Source: Parvularcula sp039818345 (GTDB taxonomy: Bacteria > Pseudomonadota > Alphaproteobacteria > Caulobacterales > Parvularculaceae). Taken from it: a stretch of DNA of 64,000 nucleotides. The position numbers and the translations under genes were made by a program. The DNA is taken from NCBI GenBank assembly GCA_039818345.1, contig JBCBUC010000009.1, forward strand, positions 1 through 64,000, written 5' to 3'. How positions within the stretch are numbered: position 1 is the stretch's first letter; each line of letters opens with the position of its first letter. Below the pieces are notes generated by a model. That model did no database searches and was not told the DNA's origin. It saw nothing but the letters and a program-made list of their open reading frames with translations. Below, in pieces: positions 52,496-61,522 of this stretch.

Positions 52496-53803
52496 CTATG
52501 GAAGGCGGTCGCGAAGAGAATAATAAGCCATGCCAAGCGCCAGCAGCGGAAGCCGGAGGGCAGCGCCCCCTGGAAAGGCCGTTGTGGGAACCCTTTCCAT
52601 CAAAGAGAAACGTTCGGCCGAACCTGCGATCGCGTCGGCCCCCAGGGAACCTGCGAGGGTCGCTAGCGCAACACCATGACCAGAATACCCGCCCATGGTC
52701 AGAATACGGTGAGATAACCACTCAAAATGCGGCATACGGTTCATCGTGACACCCACGACCCCGCCCCAGCCATAATCGACCCGCACCTTTTCCATCTGCG
52801 GGTAAATGCGCAGCATGGCCGCGCGCACATAAGACTTGACGTCTTGCGGAAAACGGTAGCGATAACTCTCTCGCCCTCCCCACAGCATACGCTTGTCCGA
52901 AGACAGACGGTAGTAGTTGATCACAAAGTTGGAATCAGCGATCGCGGCATTATTACTGATCAGTGATTGCGCGAGATCATCATCGAGCGGTTCAGTAGCG
53001 ATTACAAAGTTATTGATCGGCATGACACGATCAGCAGTGTGCTTGTTTAATCCACCAACATAACCGTTTGCTGCGAGCACGACGTGGTCAGCCGTAACCT
53101 GCCCACCATCTGTCTTCACAACGACCTTGTTGGATTCTTGGATATCGAGGGCTTGCGATTGTTCAAAGAATGTAACCCCGTGGTCGCGACAGGCTTTGGC
53201 AAGCCCAACAGCGTAACGAAGCGGGTGGAGATGCCCTGCCCCGACGTCAAGCGTTCCATTAAAATAGGCGTCAGTGGCTAAAATCTCGCGAAGCTCGTCT
53301 TCGGGCACGAAAGATATATGCTCATAGCCGTATTCGGATCGTAGAAAGTCGACATATTGCTCTGTCTCATGACCAAAGCGGCGTCGATGATTGACCTCCA
53401 TAACACCCGATTGATAATCGCAGTCGATCGAATACTGATCGATCATTTTTGCAACCAGTTGTTTCGCCTCCTGACCTAAAAACCAGAGCTTGCGCGCATC
53501 TTCCGGCCCCACCATATCAGCAAGTGATTGCTGATCAACACGCTGGCCCGATCCCACCTGGCCGCCATTGCGCCCCGACGCACCCCAACCAATCCGGTGA
53601 GCATCGAGAATAGCCACATTGTATCCGCGTTGCGCAAGATGAAGCGCCGTGGAGAGTCCGCAAAACCCGGCGCCGATGATGCAAACATCCGCCTTATGTT
53701 CCCCCTTCAGCACGGGAAATGGTGGTAGTGGATCGGCGCTAGCTAGGTAATAGGAGTTTGGATACTCGCCTTTTTTTTCGTTTGCATAAAGTACATTGAT
53801 CAT
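52496..53803 (-). CDS. PuuB-like FAD-dependent amine oxidase
   Basis: A 435-residue DAO-family flavoprotein. The N-terminal FAD motif is VCIIGAGFCGLSTALHLAQRGY (about 39-60, shown here with flanks), followed by GWGASGRNGGQVGSG, typical of gamma-glutamylputrescine oxidoreductase. It would oxidise the free amine of a gamma-glutamylated di- or polyamine to the aldehyde, releasing ammonia and peroxide. GGAGAAGG lies upstream of the start. Last gene of a four-gene operon with the aldehyde dehydrogenase, the ligase and the amidotransferase. The substrate is inferred from context. Confidence 0.85.
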   Translation of the reverse strand: MINVLYANEKKGEYPNSYYLASADPLPPFPVLKGEHKADVCIIGAGFCGLSTALHLAQRGYNVAILDAHRIGWGASGRNGGQVGSGQRVDQQSLADMVGPEDARKLWFLGQEAKQLVAKMIDQYSIDCDYQSGVMEVNHRRRFGHETEQYVDFLRSEYGYEHISFVPEDELREILATDAYFNGTLDVGAGHLHPLRYAVGLAKACRDHGVTFFEQSQALDIQESNKVVVKTDGGQVTADHVVLAANGYVGGLNKHTADRVMPINNFVIATEPLDDDLAQSLISNNAAIADSNFVINYYRLSSDKRMLWGGRESYRYRFPQDVKSYVRAAMLRIYPQMEKVRVDYGWGGVVGVTMNRMPHFEWLSHRILTMGGYSGHGVALATLAGSLGADAIAGSAERFSLMERVPTTAFPGGAALRLPLLALGMAYYSLRDRLP

Positions 53804-53819
53804 CGGCGCCTTCTCCGGT

Positions 53820-54539
53820 TCAGTCGCTGATGAACTCGAAGATCATCTCTTGGATCAGGTCAGCATTGATCTTTGTCTTCAAAGACGCAAGCGCCTGATC
53901 GGCCTGTTCGTCGGTCAGAACAATGCCCCGCCGCGCCTCTGCCAATTCCTCTGTGTACGCCTTGGTGAACTCTGGATGCGCCTGAAACGTCAGCACACGA
54001 TCTCCGTATCGCAAGCCAGCGATCGGGCAAAAATCAGATGACGCGATCGTTTCAGCTTGGGCTGGCGCTCTTATCACTTGGTCTTGGTGCCACGCATAAA
54101 GAGCGATGTCTTGCGTCTGTCCATTTGCTCCTTGCAACGTATAGTGCATCGCGCCAGCGCCAAAGCCTTTGTCGCTTTTTTCGACCTCGCCGCCGAGGGC
54201 CTGGGCAATGATCTGATGGCCAAAACAGACGCCGACCATCTTTTTGCCGCTGTCATAGATCTGACGGATCAACTCCTCAAGCGGAGCGATCCAAGCATGA
54301 TCTTCATAGACACCAAATTTTGATCCTGTGACAACGAAGACATCATATTCCGTGATATCGTCGGGAAACTCTCCGTCTAGGATCGCAAATGTATCGGCGT
54401 CATCAGGCGCGCGACCCATGAGAGCCTTGCACATATCGTCATAATCGCCGTGCCGCTCCTCCGAACCCGGCACAGACCGCCCCGTTTGAAGGACAGCCAT
54501 CCGTTGAGACGAGGTGCCATTCATCTTCACAAGTTCCAT
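53820..54539 (-). CDS. Class I glutamine amidotransferase-like hydrolase
   Basis: A 239-residue protein of the GMP-synthase-like GATase group. The nucleophile is in VGVCFGHQIIAQALGG, and QAHPEFTKAY supplies the His-Glu pair. It differs from E. coli PuuD, which is a C26 peptidase, but it sits where a gamma-glutamyl-GABA hydrolase is expected and has a complete triad, so I infer it removes glutamate in the last step. ATG 54539 overlaps the ligase stop as TGATG. Confidence 0.82.
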   Translation of the reverse strand: MELVKMNGTSSQRMAVLQTGRSVPGSEERHGDYDDMCKALMGRAPDDADTFAILDGEFPDDITEYDVFVVTGSKFGVYEDHAWIAPLEELIRQIYDSGKKMVGVCFGHQIIAQALGGEVEKSDKGFGAGAMHYTLQGANGQTQDIALYAWHQDQVIRAPAQAETIASSDFCPIAGLRYGDRVLTFQAHPEFTKAYTEELAEARRGIVLTDEQADQALASLKTKINADLIQEMIFEFISD

Positions 54540-55894
54540 CAAACCGTCCCCAGATAAGCTTCGTACTCTGTCAGCGGCACCATCTCAGCAAACGTATCAT
54601 ATTCCTGTCGTTTGCAGGCAGCGTAGACGTCATGCAGCAATGGATTGAAAACGTCCCGCATCCCATTTGACGTCGCAAACGCTTGGATGGCTCCCAACCA
54701 GGTGGTCGGCAATGTTGGTAGACCACTCGCATAGGCGTTGCCTTGCAGGGGGGCTTGCGGTTCGATTTTTTGTTCAACCCCGTCGATAAGAGCGCCCATG
54801 ATTGCTGCCAGGACGAGGTAAGGGTTTGCATCCGCGCCCGCCACTCGATGCTCAAGACGGCGGGCCTTATGATCACTGCTTGGTATACGGATCGATGCCG
54901 TTCGATTGTCATACCCCCACGATACCGTGGTCGGCGCGTGCGTTCCTTCACGCAGACGCCGATAAGAATTCGCGTGGGGAGCAAAGACGAGCATCGATGC
55001 CGGCAAAGCCTTCAATATGCCGCCGACGGCATGGCGTAAGGTATCAGAACCATCTTCCGCGCCATTATCGAACAGATTGGCGCCAACACTATCGAGGACA
55101 CTGATATGGGTATGCAGTCCGTTTCCGCACTGATCACCAAAAGGCTTCGCCATGAAGGTTGCGCCAACACCGTGCTGGCGAGCCACGTCCTTGACGATGT
55201 ACTTTAAGCGTTGAGCGTCATCGGCGGCGCGCAACGCGTCGGGGCGATGATCAAGATTGATTTCGAACTGACCACATCCACCTTCTGAAACAATGGCGCC
55301 TACCGGAATATCTGCCTTTTGACATACCGTATAGATATCGTCGAGAATTTGATCGCTGTCTTTCAACTCATCGATCGAATACATCGCGTTAACCGATGAC
55401 GACCGAAAAAGACCCGGGGCCTGCGTATGATCGCCGCCAGAAAGGTTATAGAAGCAAAACTCCATTTCCATGGCGCAGACGGCGGTCCACCCACGATCGC
55501 TGTATCGTTTGCACACGGAAGCGAGCGCATGACGAGGGTCGGCTTCGTAAGGCGCGCCATCCGCGCGGTGCATCCACAGGGGCATGAGCTCTGATCGAGC
55601 CCGTTCATGATGCAAAACCGGCGCCTGTTCAGAAATTGGCAGCAACACACCATCAACATCGCCGGTTTCCAGGATCTGTCCGCTACCGATCACGTCCCTG
55701 CCCCAAATATCAAGAAAAAGGGTAGCGAGCGGAAGTTTCATCTTCCCCCTTTTGAGCGCCTCGATTTCGGATGGAGGCAGTCTTTTGCCGCGGTAGACAC
55801 CGTTCAGGTCACAGACCACCGCATAGAGGCTGGGAGTGCGTCCCTGCCTAGCCGTATATTCTAGACTGTCCTTATCGGCTTCCGTTTCTTGCAT
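54539..55894 (-). CDS. puuA: Glutamine synthetase-like gamma-glutamyl-amine ligase (1)
   Basis: A 451-residue member of the glutamine synthetase fold. It has YAVVCDLNGVYRGKRLP near the N-terminus, the metal-binding EMEFCFYN, GCGQFEINL, HTHISV, and NRTASIRIPSS near the active site. In PuuA-type enzymes glutamate is joined to putrescine or another amine instead of ammonia. GGAG precedes the ATG. It is encoded with an aldehyde dehydrogenase, a GATase and a PuuB-like oxidase, which supports this role over nitrogen assimilation. A second, diverged copy is encoded at 58673. The exact amine is unknown. Confidence 0.85.
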   Translation of the reverse strand: MQETEADKDSLEYTARQGRTPSLYAVVCDLNGVYRGKRLPPSEIEALKRGKMKLPLATLFLDIWGRDVIGSGQILETGDVDGVLLPISEQAPVLHHERARSELMPLWMHRADGAPYEADPRHALASVCKRYSDRGWTAVCAMEMEFCFYNLSGGDHTQAPGLFRSSSVNAMYSIDELKDSDQILDDIYTVCQKADIPVGAIVSEGGCGQFEINLDHRPDALRAADDAQRLKYIVKDVARQHGVGATFMAKPFGDQCGNGLHTHISVLDSVGANLFDNGAEDGSDTLRHAVGGILKALPASMLVFAPHANSYRRLREGTHAPTTVSWGYDNRTASIRIPSSDHKARRLEHRVAGADANPYLVLAAIMGALIDGVEQKIEPQAPLQGNAYASGLPTLPTTWLGAIQAFATSNGMRDVFNPLLHDVYAACKRQEYDTFAEMVPLTEYEAYLGTV

Positions 55895-55926
55895 AACGCT
55901 CCATCAATCGAGGACACAGCAGACGA

Positions 55927-57417
55927 CTATGACAGCTGCAGCCAAATCGTCTTGAGCTCTGTGTACTTATCAAGCGCGTGAAGCGAACGATCGCGGCCGA
56001 ACCCAGACTGCTTGAAGCCGCCGAACGGCGTGGTGATGTCGCTACCGTCCCAGCAGTTGATCCAAACATTTCCTGCACGGAGCTTGCGGCCAGCATAATG
56101 GGCGGTGTTGATGTCCCGGGTCCAAATCCCAGCCGCGAGGCCATAAATCGAGTCATTAGCGATCTTGATGGCTTCATCGAAATCGTCAAATGCGATCGCT
56201 GAGATGACTGGACCGAAAATTTCTTCCCGGGCGATCGTCATGTCATTGGTCACACCGTCGAACAGAGTCGGCGCCACGTAAAAACCACCGGAATTGGTCA
56301 ACGCCTGTTCACCACCGCTCACAAGCTGGGCACCCTCGGACTTACCCTTTTCGATGTAGCCGAGGACACGACTCATTTGCGATGCGTCAACAAGGGAGCC
56401 AAACTCCGTCTCAGGATCAAGAGGATCACCTGGCTCGAGGGTCCGCGCGATGGATGACACTTTGGCCAAGAATTCGTCTTTGATCTCACGTTGCACAAGC
56501 AGCCGGGAGCTGGCCGTGCACACTTGACCCTGGTCATAGAAGACGCCCCAAGCAGCAGCCTCAGCCGCCGCATCGAGATCTGGGCAGTCGGCCATGACGA
56601 TCTGAGGGCTCTTACCGCCGCACTCCAATCCCACGCGTTTCATATTGGATTGGGCCGCATACTCCATAATCAGTTTGCCAACAGCGGTCGAACCTGTGAA
56701 CGCGATGGCGTCGACATCCATATGTTTGGCGAGCGGCGCACCGGCATCAATACCATTGCCGGTCACAACGTTGAAAACACCGTCCGGTATCCCTGCCGCT
56801 GCGGCTAACTCAGCGACCCGCAGGAGGGAGAGGCTCGTTTGCTCGGCAGGCTTCACAACGATGCTGTTACCCGCGGCCAGAGCAGGCGCAAACTTCCAAG
56901 AAGCCATCAACAGAGGAAAGTTCCAAGGAATAATCGCACCGACAACACCGACCGGTTCTCGAACAATCATCGACACGGCATTCGACGGGGACGGACCAAG
57001 CTCGTCGTTGATCTTGTTGATCGCCTCGGCATAGTAGCGGACTGTTTCAACCGTTAACGGAATATCCGCACTTAAAGTGTTCTTGATCGGCTTACCGAGG
57101 TCCAAGGTCTCCAGCAGCGCCAATTCCTCGGCGTGAGACGCCAAAAGATCGGCAAACCGAAGAAGCACTTGCCGGCGCTCATTTGGGCTTTGGCCCTGCC
57201 AAACCCCGCTTTCAAAAGAAGCGCGCGCTGCGGCAACGGCGTTGTCGACATCGTCAACAGATCCTGCCGCGATCTGGGTCAACGTTGAGCCATCAATGGG
57301 CGAGATGGCGTCCATCGTTTTGCCGGATTGCGCGGGGACGAAGCGACCATTGATGAACGACTCGCTACGGAGAGACACTTTTGCAAGCGCACCTTCGATG
57401 CTGGGGGATGCTGTCAT
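55927..57417 (-). CDS. puuC: Aldehyde dehydrogenase (PuuC-like)
   Basis: A 496-residue NAD(P)-dependent aldehyde dehydrogenase. It has SFINGRFVPA, PWNFPLLMASWKFAPALAAGN, FTGSTAVGK (cofactor loop), LECGGKSPQIV with the general base Glu, and GQVCTASSRLLVQ with the nucleophile Cys. Residue positions align best with PuuC, which oxidises gamma-glutamylaminobutyraldehyde, if the start is 57417. An ATG at 57459 has a better ribosome site (AGGGG) and would add 14 residues. First gene of the leftward operon and the nearest to the GTGATCAC sites. Confidence 0.88.
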   Translation of the reverse strand: MTASPSIEGALAKVSLRSESFINGRFVPAQSGKTMDAISPIDGSTLTQIAAGSVDDVDNAVAAARASFESGVWQGQSPNERRQVLLRFADLLASHAEELALLETLDLGKPIKNTLSADIPLTVETVRYYAEAINKINDELGPSPSNAVSMIVREPVGVVGAIIPWNFPLLMASWKFAPALAAGNSIVVKPAEQTSLSLLRVAELAAAAGIPDGVFNVVTGNGIDAGAPLAKHMDVDAIAFTGSTAVGKLIMEYAAQSNMKRVGLECGGKSPQIVMADCPDLDAAAEAAAWGVFYDQGQVCTASSRLLVQREIKDEFLAKVSSIARTLEPGDPLDPETEFGSLVDASQMSRVLGYIEKGKSEGAQLVSGGEQALTNSGGFYVAPTLFDGVTNDMTIAREEIFGPVISAIAFDDFDEAIKIANDSIYGLAAGIWTRDINTAHYAGRKLRAGNVWINCWDGSDITTPFGGFKQSGFGRDRSLHALDKYTELKTIWLQLS

Positions 57418-57491
57418 GATCTCGAACTCTCTTGAATGACCGGGGTCCGCATCGCTCATGGCAGCCCCTACGATACGCAAAGAACTAGGAC

Positions 57492-57520
57492 GATTTATCG
57501 ATGAGACACTGCTTTTTCAA
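57492..57520 (-). promoter_or_regulatory. Candidate promoter of the leftward amine operon
   Basis: On the minus strand, TTGAAA (57515-57520) and TAAATC (57492-57497) are 17 bases apart. The palindrome at 57535-57544 lies about 15 bases upstream of the -35. The -10 is weak, so this is only a candidate. Confidence 0.35.
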
Positions 57521-57534
57521 GAATGATCGGCAAA

Positions 57535-57544
57535 TGTGATCACA
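57535..57544. promoter_or_regulatory. GntR operator candidate 1
   Basis: TGTGATCACA is a perfect 10-base palindrome within AAATGTGATCACAAAT, just upstream of the aldehyde dehydrogenase operon. FCD-type GntR regulators bind such short palindromes. Two more copies of the GTGATCAC core lie in the same island. Confidence 0.55.
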
Positions 57545-57640
57545 AATAACAGCACGTGGATTCGCGTTTGGAAGGTCGGAAGCACCCGTTCCACAAGGCT
57601 CAATAGCGACGATTTAGCGCCGGAGAAGAGATCATCAATC

Positions 57641-57648
57641 GTGATCAC
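57641..57648. promoter_or_regulatory. GntR operator candidate 2
   Basis: GTGATCAC, in the context CAATCGTGATCACAAGCG, lies between the gntR stop and the aldehyde dehydrogenase operon, about 100 bases from site 1. Confidence 0.45.
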
Positions 57649-57674
57649 AAGCGCCCAACCGCGATGCGGTGGAG

Positions 57675-58412
57675 CTAGCCTTCAGCGGTAAAATCCGAGG
57701 CTGCGATGTTGTCCATCCCATGCAAAATGTCTTGCCGCACCGCCTCTCGCAGCGCGTCGGGATCATGCTCTTCGATCGCTTGAACGATTTCTTTGTGGTG
57801 ATCGTCGGTGAGACACGATGTGCCCAGACGGCCAATCACGACCCGCATGAACGGCCCGACCCGCATCCAAAGGCTTTCCACCAGATCAAGCAACACCGTT
57901 GCTTCGGACGCCCGGTAGAGAGCGAAATGAAATTCGCTGTTATATTGAGAGTATTGGTTTGCATCACCTCGGCGGATTGCAGCGTCGAGCGAGGCGTCAA
58001 TCTTCTCGAGCTCTCGCAGCAGCTTCTTCCGATCCCGCGGCTGTCCATCGAGCCTGATCAAGGCGCGCTCGGCAAGCGTTGGCTCAAGCCAAAGCCGCGC
58101 CGCCTTGATCTCGTCGAGTTTGTCTTCGGTCATGCGCGCGATCGAGACGCGCCTTGTTCCTGTGAATTCCAGAGCTCCCCGAGCGGCGAGGCGGCGTATG
58201 GCCTCCCTCGCCGGCATCGCGCTGACATCAAACTCAGCCGCGATGCCCCGCACCGACAACACGCGGCCGGGGCTGAGCCGTCCTGAAATCAGGGCTTCGC
58301 GCAGCCGCTCATACACCTGCTCATGCATCGCGACGTTGCCGTCCGACGCAGGTTCGTTGTCTCCACCCTCCTTAGAGGGCTTGCGATCGTAGATTTTCTC
58401 CAGAGCAGCCAT
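57675..58412 (-). CDS. GntR-family regulator, FCD type
   Basis: A 245-residue repressor-type protein. The winged helix lies near 29-95 (EQVYERLREALISGRLSPGRVLSVRGIA, then MPAREAIRRLAARGALE), and an FCD ligand domain follows. The latter shows FHFALYRASE, MRVVIG and DDHHKEIVQAI, placing the Asp and His residues that bind a metal in many relatives. ATG 58412 is preferred to a TTG 12 bases before. The gene lies between the two divergent arms of the amine island, whose promoters carry a shared palindrome, so it probably regulates both and itself. The inducer may be an amine or its gamma-glutamyl derivative. Confidence 0.9.
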   Translation of the reverse strand: MAALEKIYDRKPSKEGGDNEPASDGNVAMHEQVYERLREALISGRLSPGRVLSVRGIAAEFDVSAMPAREAIRRLAARGALEFTGTRRVSIARMTEDKLDEIKAARLWLEPTLAERALIRLDGQPRDRKKLLRELEKIDASLDAAIRRGDANQYSQYNSEFHFALYRASEATVLLDLVESLWMRVGPFMRVVIGRLGTSCLTDDHHKEIVQAIEEHDPDALREAVRQDILHGMDNIAASDFTAEG

Positions 58413-58554
58413 TATTTTTTCCAAGGATGTGATTGGCTTAGCTGTAATGCCCGTGCTTACACTGTGGGTATCTGGGGTGCCATCACAAATTCGACAACGG
58501 TGACCAAGTCATGCATGCTCCTCTTTGCAAAGCGGGCCATAAGCAAGTAGGGTT

Positions 58555-58562
58555 GTGATCAC
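58555..58562. promoter_or_regulatory. GntR operator candidate 3
   Basis: GTGATCAC within GGTTGTGATCACGTTT lies between gntR and the rightward ligase gene, 5 bases before a TTGACA. Bound regulator would be well placed to affect the rightward promoter. Confidence 0.5.
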
Positions 58563-58566
58563 GTTT

Positions 58567-58596
58567 TTGACATTGCTTCATCCCAAGCAATATCGA
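58567..58596 (+). promoter_or_regulatory. Candidate promoter of the rightward amine operon
   Basis: A perfect -35 TTGACA (58567-58572) is followed after 18 bases by TATCGA (58591-58596), a poor -10. It lies about 75 bases before the ligase start and next to operator candidate 3. Confidence 0.4.
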
Positions 58597-58672
58597 GCCG
58601 TTAATCTAAGGTGTTCGGCACGCCGGTTCCTAATTGGTCCCGCCGAATGCAAACCGGGCGCAAGTCATTAAG

Positions 58673-60022
58673 ATGAACACGGAAGAACTCAATAGCTGGC
58701 TGACGGCCAACCGGATCGGAGAGGTGTCCTGCCTTGTGCCCGACCTTAACGGTTCGGCGCGCGGGAAATCGATGACGCCGACGCTGTTCTTGGACGCGCA
58801 CAAGAACCAAAGCCTCCGCATTCCCGAAGCAACGTATGCGATCAATGCGCATGGTGAGTTCACCACCAACGATTTTATTGACGAGTCGGAAAAGGACCTC
58901 TCCATGATCGGGGACCTTTCGACGCTTCATTTGATACCCTGGGCGAAAGAAAACACCGCCTGCGTGATCTGCGACGGGTGTTCTGTGGATGGAAGTCCAT
59001 CACCGATTGCACCGCGGCAAGTCCTTAAAAGCATTGTGTCTCGTTATCACGAGTTGGGCCTCGAGCCGATCATCGGCCCAGAGGTGGAGTTCTATTTGAT
59101 CGCCAAGTTCGAGGAAACGATCGCCGAACCTCATCCGCCTAAAGGCGCCTCTGGATTGGCCGAATTTGGTCAATATGCATACAGTCTTGATGCGATCGAT
59201 GAATTCGATGACTTTTTCGAAGAACTCTACGATTTCGCCGAAGTTCAAAATATTGAAATCGATACCATTATTCACGAAGAGGGCCCGTGCCAGTTTGAGA
59301 TAAATCTCAAACACAGCACGGCCCTCAAAGTCGCCGACCAATTATTTCTGTTCAAACGATTGGCCCGGCATGCCGCAAAGCGCCATGGATTTTTCGTCAC
59401 GTTCATGGCCAAACCGTACGCTGAAGAAATGGGTAGCTCTATCCACCTTCACCAAAGCCTGGTCGACCTTAAAACTGGTAAGAATGTCTTCGCCAATGAA
59501 GACGGCAGCGATAGTGAGCTCTTCTCCCACTACATTGGTGGCCTGCAGCGGTTTACGCCATCGGTGATGCCGCTCATTGCTCCGTACACGAATTCTTATA
59601 ACCGGTTCGAGGCGTATATGAGTGCGCCAACCAATGTTCATTGGAGCCGAGACAACAGGACCGTCGGCCTTCGCGTACCTGAAAGCTCGGCTTCCGCTCG
59701 CCGTATCGAGAACCGGATCCCTGGCTCAGACGTTAATCCCTACCTCGCCATCGCCGCTTCGCTTGTCTGCGGATTAATCGGCATCGACGAGAAGATCGAA
59801 CGAAAGAGCGAATTTATTGGCCAGAGCGCTGAGGATAACCGGCGGACACTTCCTAAAACCCTCACAGAGGCAGTCAGCAAATTTCGCGGCTGCGAGGAAT
59901 TGAGGAAATATCTTGGCGACGCGTTGGTATCGACCTTCGCTGACGTCAAACAAGACGAATACGAACATAGATCGAGCGTCCTTAGCCCATGGGATGTTCG
60001 ATATCTGATGGTTAACGCTTAA
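58673..60022 (+). CDS. Glutamine synthetase-like gamma-glutamyl-amine ligase (2)
   Basis: A 449-residue glutamine-synthetase-fold ligase, only moderately like the copy at 54539. It has VSCLVPDLNGSARGKSM, GPEVEFYLI (metal Glu), EEGPCQFEINL, MGSSIHLHQSL and NRTVGLRVPESS. ATP-dependent joining of glutamate to an amine is inferred. The ATG at 58673 lacks a strong ribosome site; a TTG 39 bases upstream is the alternative. It starts the rightward operon and is followed 15 bases later by the aminotransferase. Two such ligases under one regulator suggest two amine substrates. Confidence 0.85.
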   Translation: MNTEELNSWLTANRIGEVSCLVPDLNGSARGKSMTPTLFLDAHKNQSLRIPEATYAINAHGEFTTNDFIDESEKDLSMIGDLSTLHLIPWAKENTACVICDGCSVDGSPSPIAPRQVLKSIVSRYHELGLEPIIGPEVEFYLIAKFEETIAEPHPPKGASGLAEFGQYAYSLDAIDEFDDFFEELYDFAEVQNIEIDTIIHEEGPCQFEINLKHSTALKVADQLFLFKRLARHAAKRHGFFVTFMAKPYAEEMGSSIHLHQSLVDLKTGKNVFANEDGSDSELFSHYIGGLQRFTPSVMPLIAPYTNSYNRFEAYMSAPTNVHWSRDNRTVGLRVPESSASARRIENRIPGSDVNPYLAIAASLVCGLIGIDEKIERKSEFIGQSAEDNRRTLPKTLTEAVSKFRGCEELRKYLGDALVSTFADVKQDEYEHRSSVLSPWDVRYLMVNA

Positions 60023-60037
60023 GTGTAAGGAACGAAC

Positions 60038-61453
60038 ATGTCGGAGCAACTGTCGCCCGGTGGCCCAAGTGTCGCTGACCTTGGAGCCAACAACACGCGC
60101 TATATCCAAGATCTTGATAACGCGCACCACCTTCATCCGTTTACGGTTCACCATGAATTGCGCGACAGCAATCCGCGTGTCATCTCGCACGGTAAGGGCG
60201 TTTACCTGTGGGACTCAGACGGCAACAAGATTGTCGATGGCATGGCTGGTCTCTGGTGTGTTCAAGTCGGATACGGGGTGGAAGAGCTTGCAGAAACAGC
60301 CGCCGATGCCATCCGTTCTTTAAGCTATTACAACACCTTCTTCCAAACCACGACGCCGCATGCGGCGGAACTGAGCGCACTTGTTGCGAAGAAGACACCA
60401 GCTGACCTCAACCAAATTTTCTTTGCCTCATCTGGTTCGGAAGCCAACGATTCGGCGATCAAGTTCATCTGGTATTATTGGAACATCAAAGGGCAACCGA
60501 AGAAGAAGCATATTATTGCCCGCGACCGCGCCTATCACGGAACAACGGTGGCGGCCGCTAGCCTCACCGGCCTGCCGTTTATGCATGATATCTTTGATCT
60601 GCCACTTCCGCAGATGCATCACGTTGGTCCGACACCGCACTATTTTGCTTATGGCGAAGCTGGAGAGAGCGAAGACGAGTTCGCCCAACGATGCGCACAG
60701 GCCGTCGAAGACAAAATTCTCGAGCTGGGGCCAGAAAACGTGGCCGCCTTTATCGGCGAGCCAGTGATGGGCGCTGGCGGCTTGATGCTTCCTCCAAAGG
60801 GCTATTGGCCGATGGTCGAGGCGATCTGTCGGAAGTATGATGTTCTTCTTTGGGCTGATGAAGTGATCTGCGGCTTTGGACGGACGGGATCATGGTTCGG
60901 CAGCCAGACCTATGGCTTTACACCCGACCTCATCACGATGGCAAAGGGCATGTCGAGCGGGTATGTGCCAATGTCGGCGGTTGCACTTAACGACGAGATT
61001 GCCAACACCTTGGTGGACGCCGATACCGAGATGGCGCACGGCTTCACCTACTCCGGACACCCCGTTTCAAGTGCTGTATCGATGAGGAACATCGAACTCA
61101 TCGAGGAATGGGGACTGGTGACCAAAACGGGCGGTGAGACGGGCGATCATTTCCAGAAACGCCTATCAGAACTCAATGATCACCCTCTGATTGGTCAAAC
61201 CCGCGGCATTGGCATGCTGGGTGCGATGGAACTCGTCCGAGATAAAACGACAAATGAGCGGTTTGATGACGACGCATCCGCAGGGACCGTTTGCCGGAAC
61301 AATTGCTTCAAAACTGGCGTGGTGATGCGGGCTGTGGGTGACACCATGTTCCTCTCGCCGCCGCTGGTGATGAGCCGTGATGAGATTGACGAGATGTTCG
61401 GTTTGATCCGGACCAGTCTTGATTTAACGCTGGATGAGCTAAGGACCTCTTAA
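60038..61453 (+). CDS. Class III aminotransferase, SpuC-like (polyamine:pyruvate type)
   Basis: A 471-residue PLP enzyme. Asp274 in LWADEVICGFGR contacts the ring nitrogen and Lys303 in TMAKGMSSGYVP forms the Schiff base. SSGSEAND, AYHGTTVAAAS and the N-terminal HPFT plus GLWCVQVGYG are typical of omega-amino-acid:pyruvate and putrescine:pyruvate transaminases. It could deaminate a di- or polyamine directly, a route parallel to the ligase/oxidase route. The exact substrate is not decidable by eye. Confidence 0.9.
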   Translation: MSEQLSPGGPSVADLGANNTRYIQDLDNAHHLHPFTVHHELRDSNPRVISHGKGVYLWDSDGNKIVDGMAGLWCVQVGYGVEELAETAADAIRSLSYYNTFFQTTTPHAAELSALVAKKTPADLNQIFFASSGSEANDSAIKFIWYYWNIKGQPKKKHIIARDRAYHGTTVAAASLTGLPFMHDIFDLPLPQMHHVGPTPHYFAYGEAGESEDEFAQRCAQAVEDKILELGPENVAAFIGEPVMGAGGLMLPPKGYWPMVEAICRKYDVLLWADEVICGFGRTGSWFGSQTYGFTPDLITMAKGMSSGYVPMSAVALNDEIANTLVDADTEMAHGFTYSGHPVSSAVSMRNIELIEEWGLVTKTGGETGDHFQKRLSELNDHPLIGQTRGIGMLGAMELVRDKTTNERFDDDASAGTVCRNNCFKTGVVMRAVGDTMFLSPPLVMSRDEIDEMFGLIRTSLDLTLDELRTS

Positions 61454-61522
61454 GCGCGTTTCGCCTTTCAGGTGCGTCGTACTGGACACTTTTATTTATC
61501 TATTCGTGTAGGGTTCTTTTCT

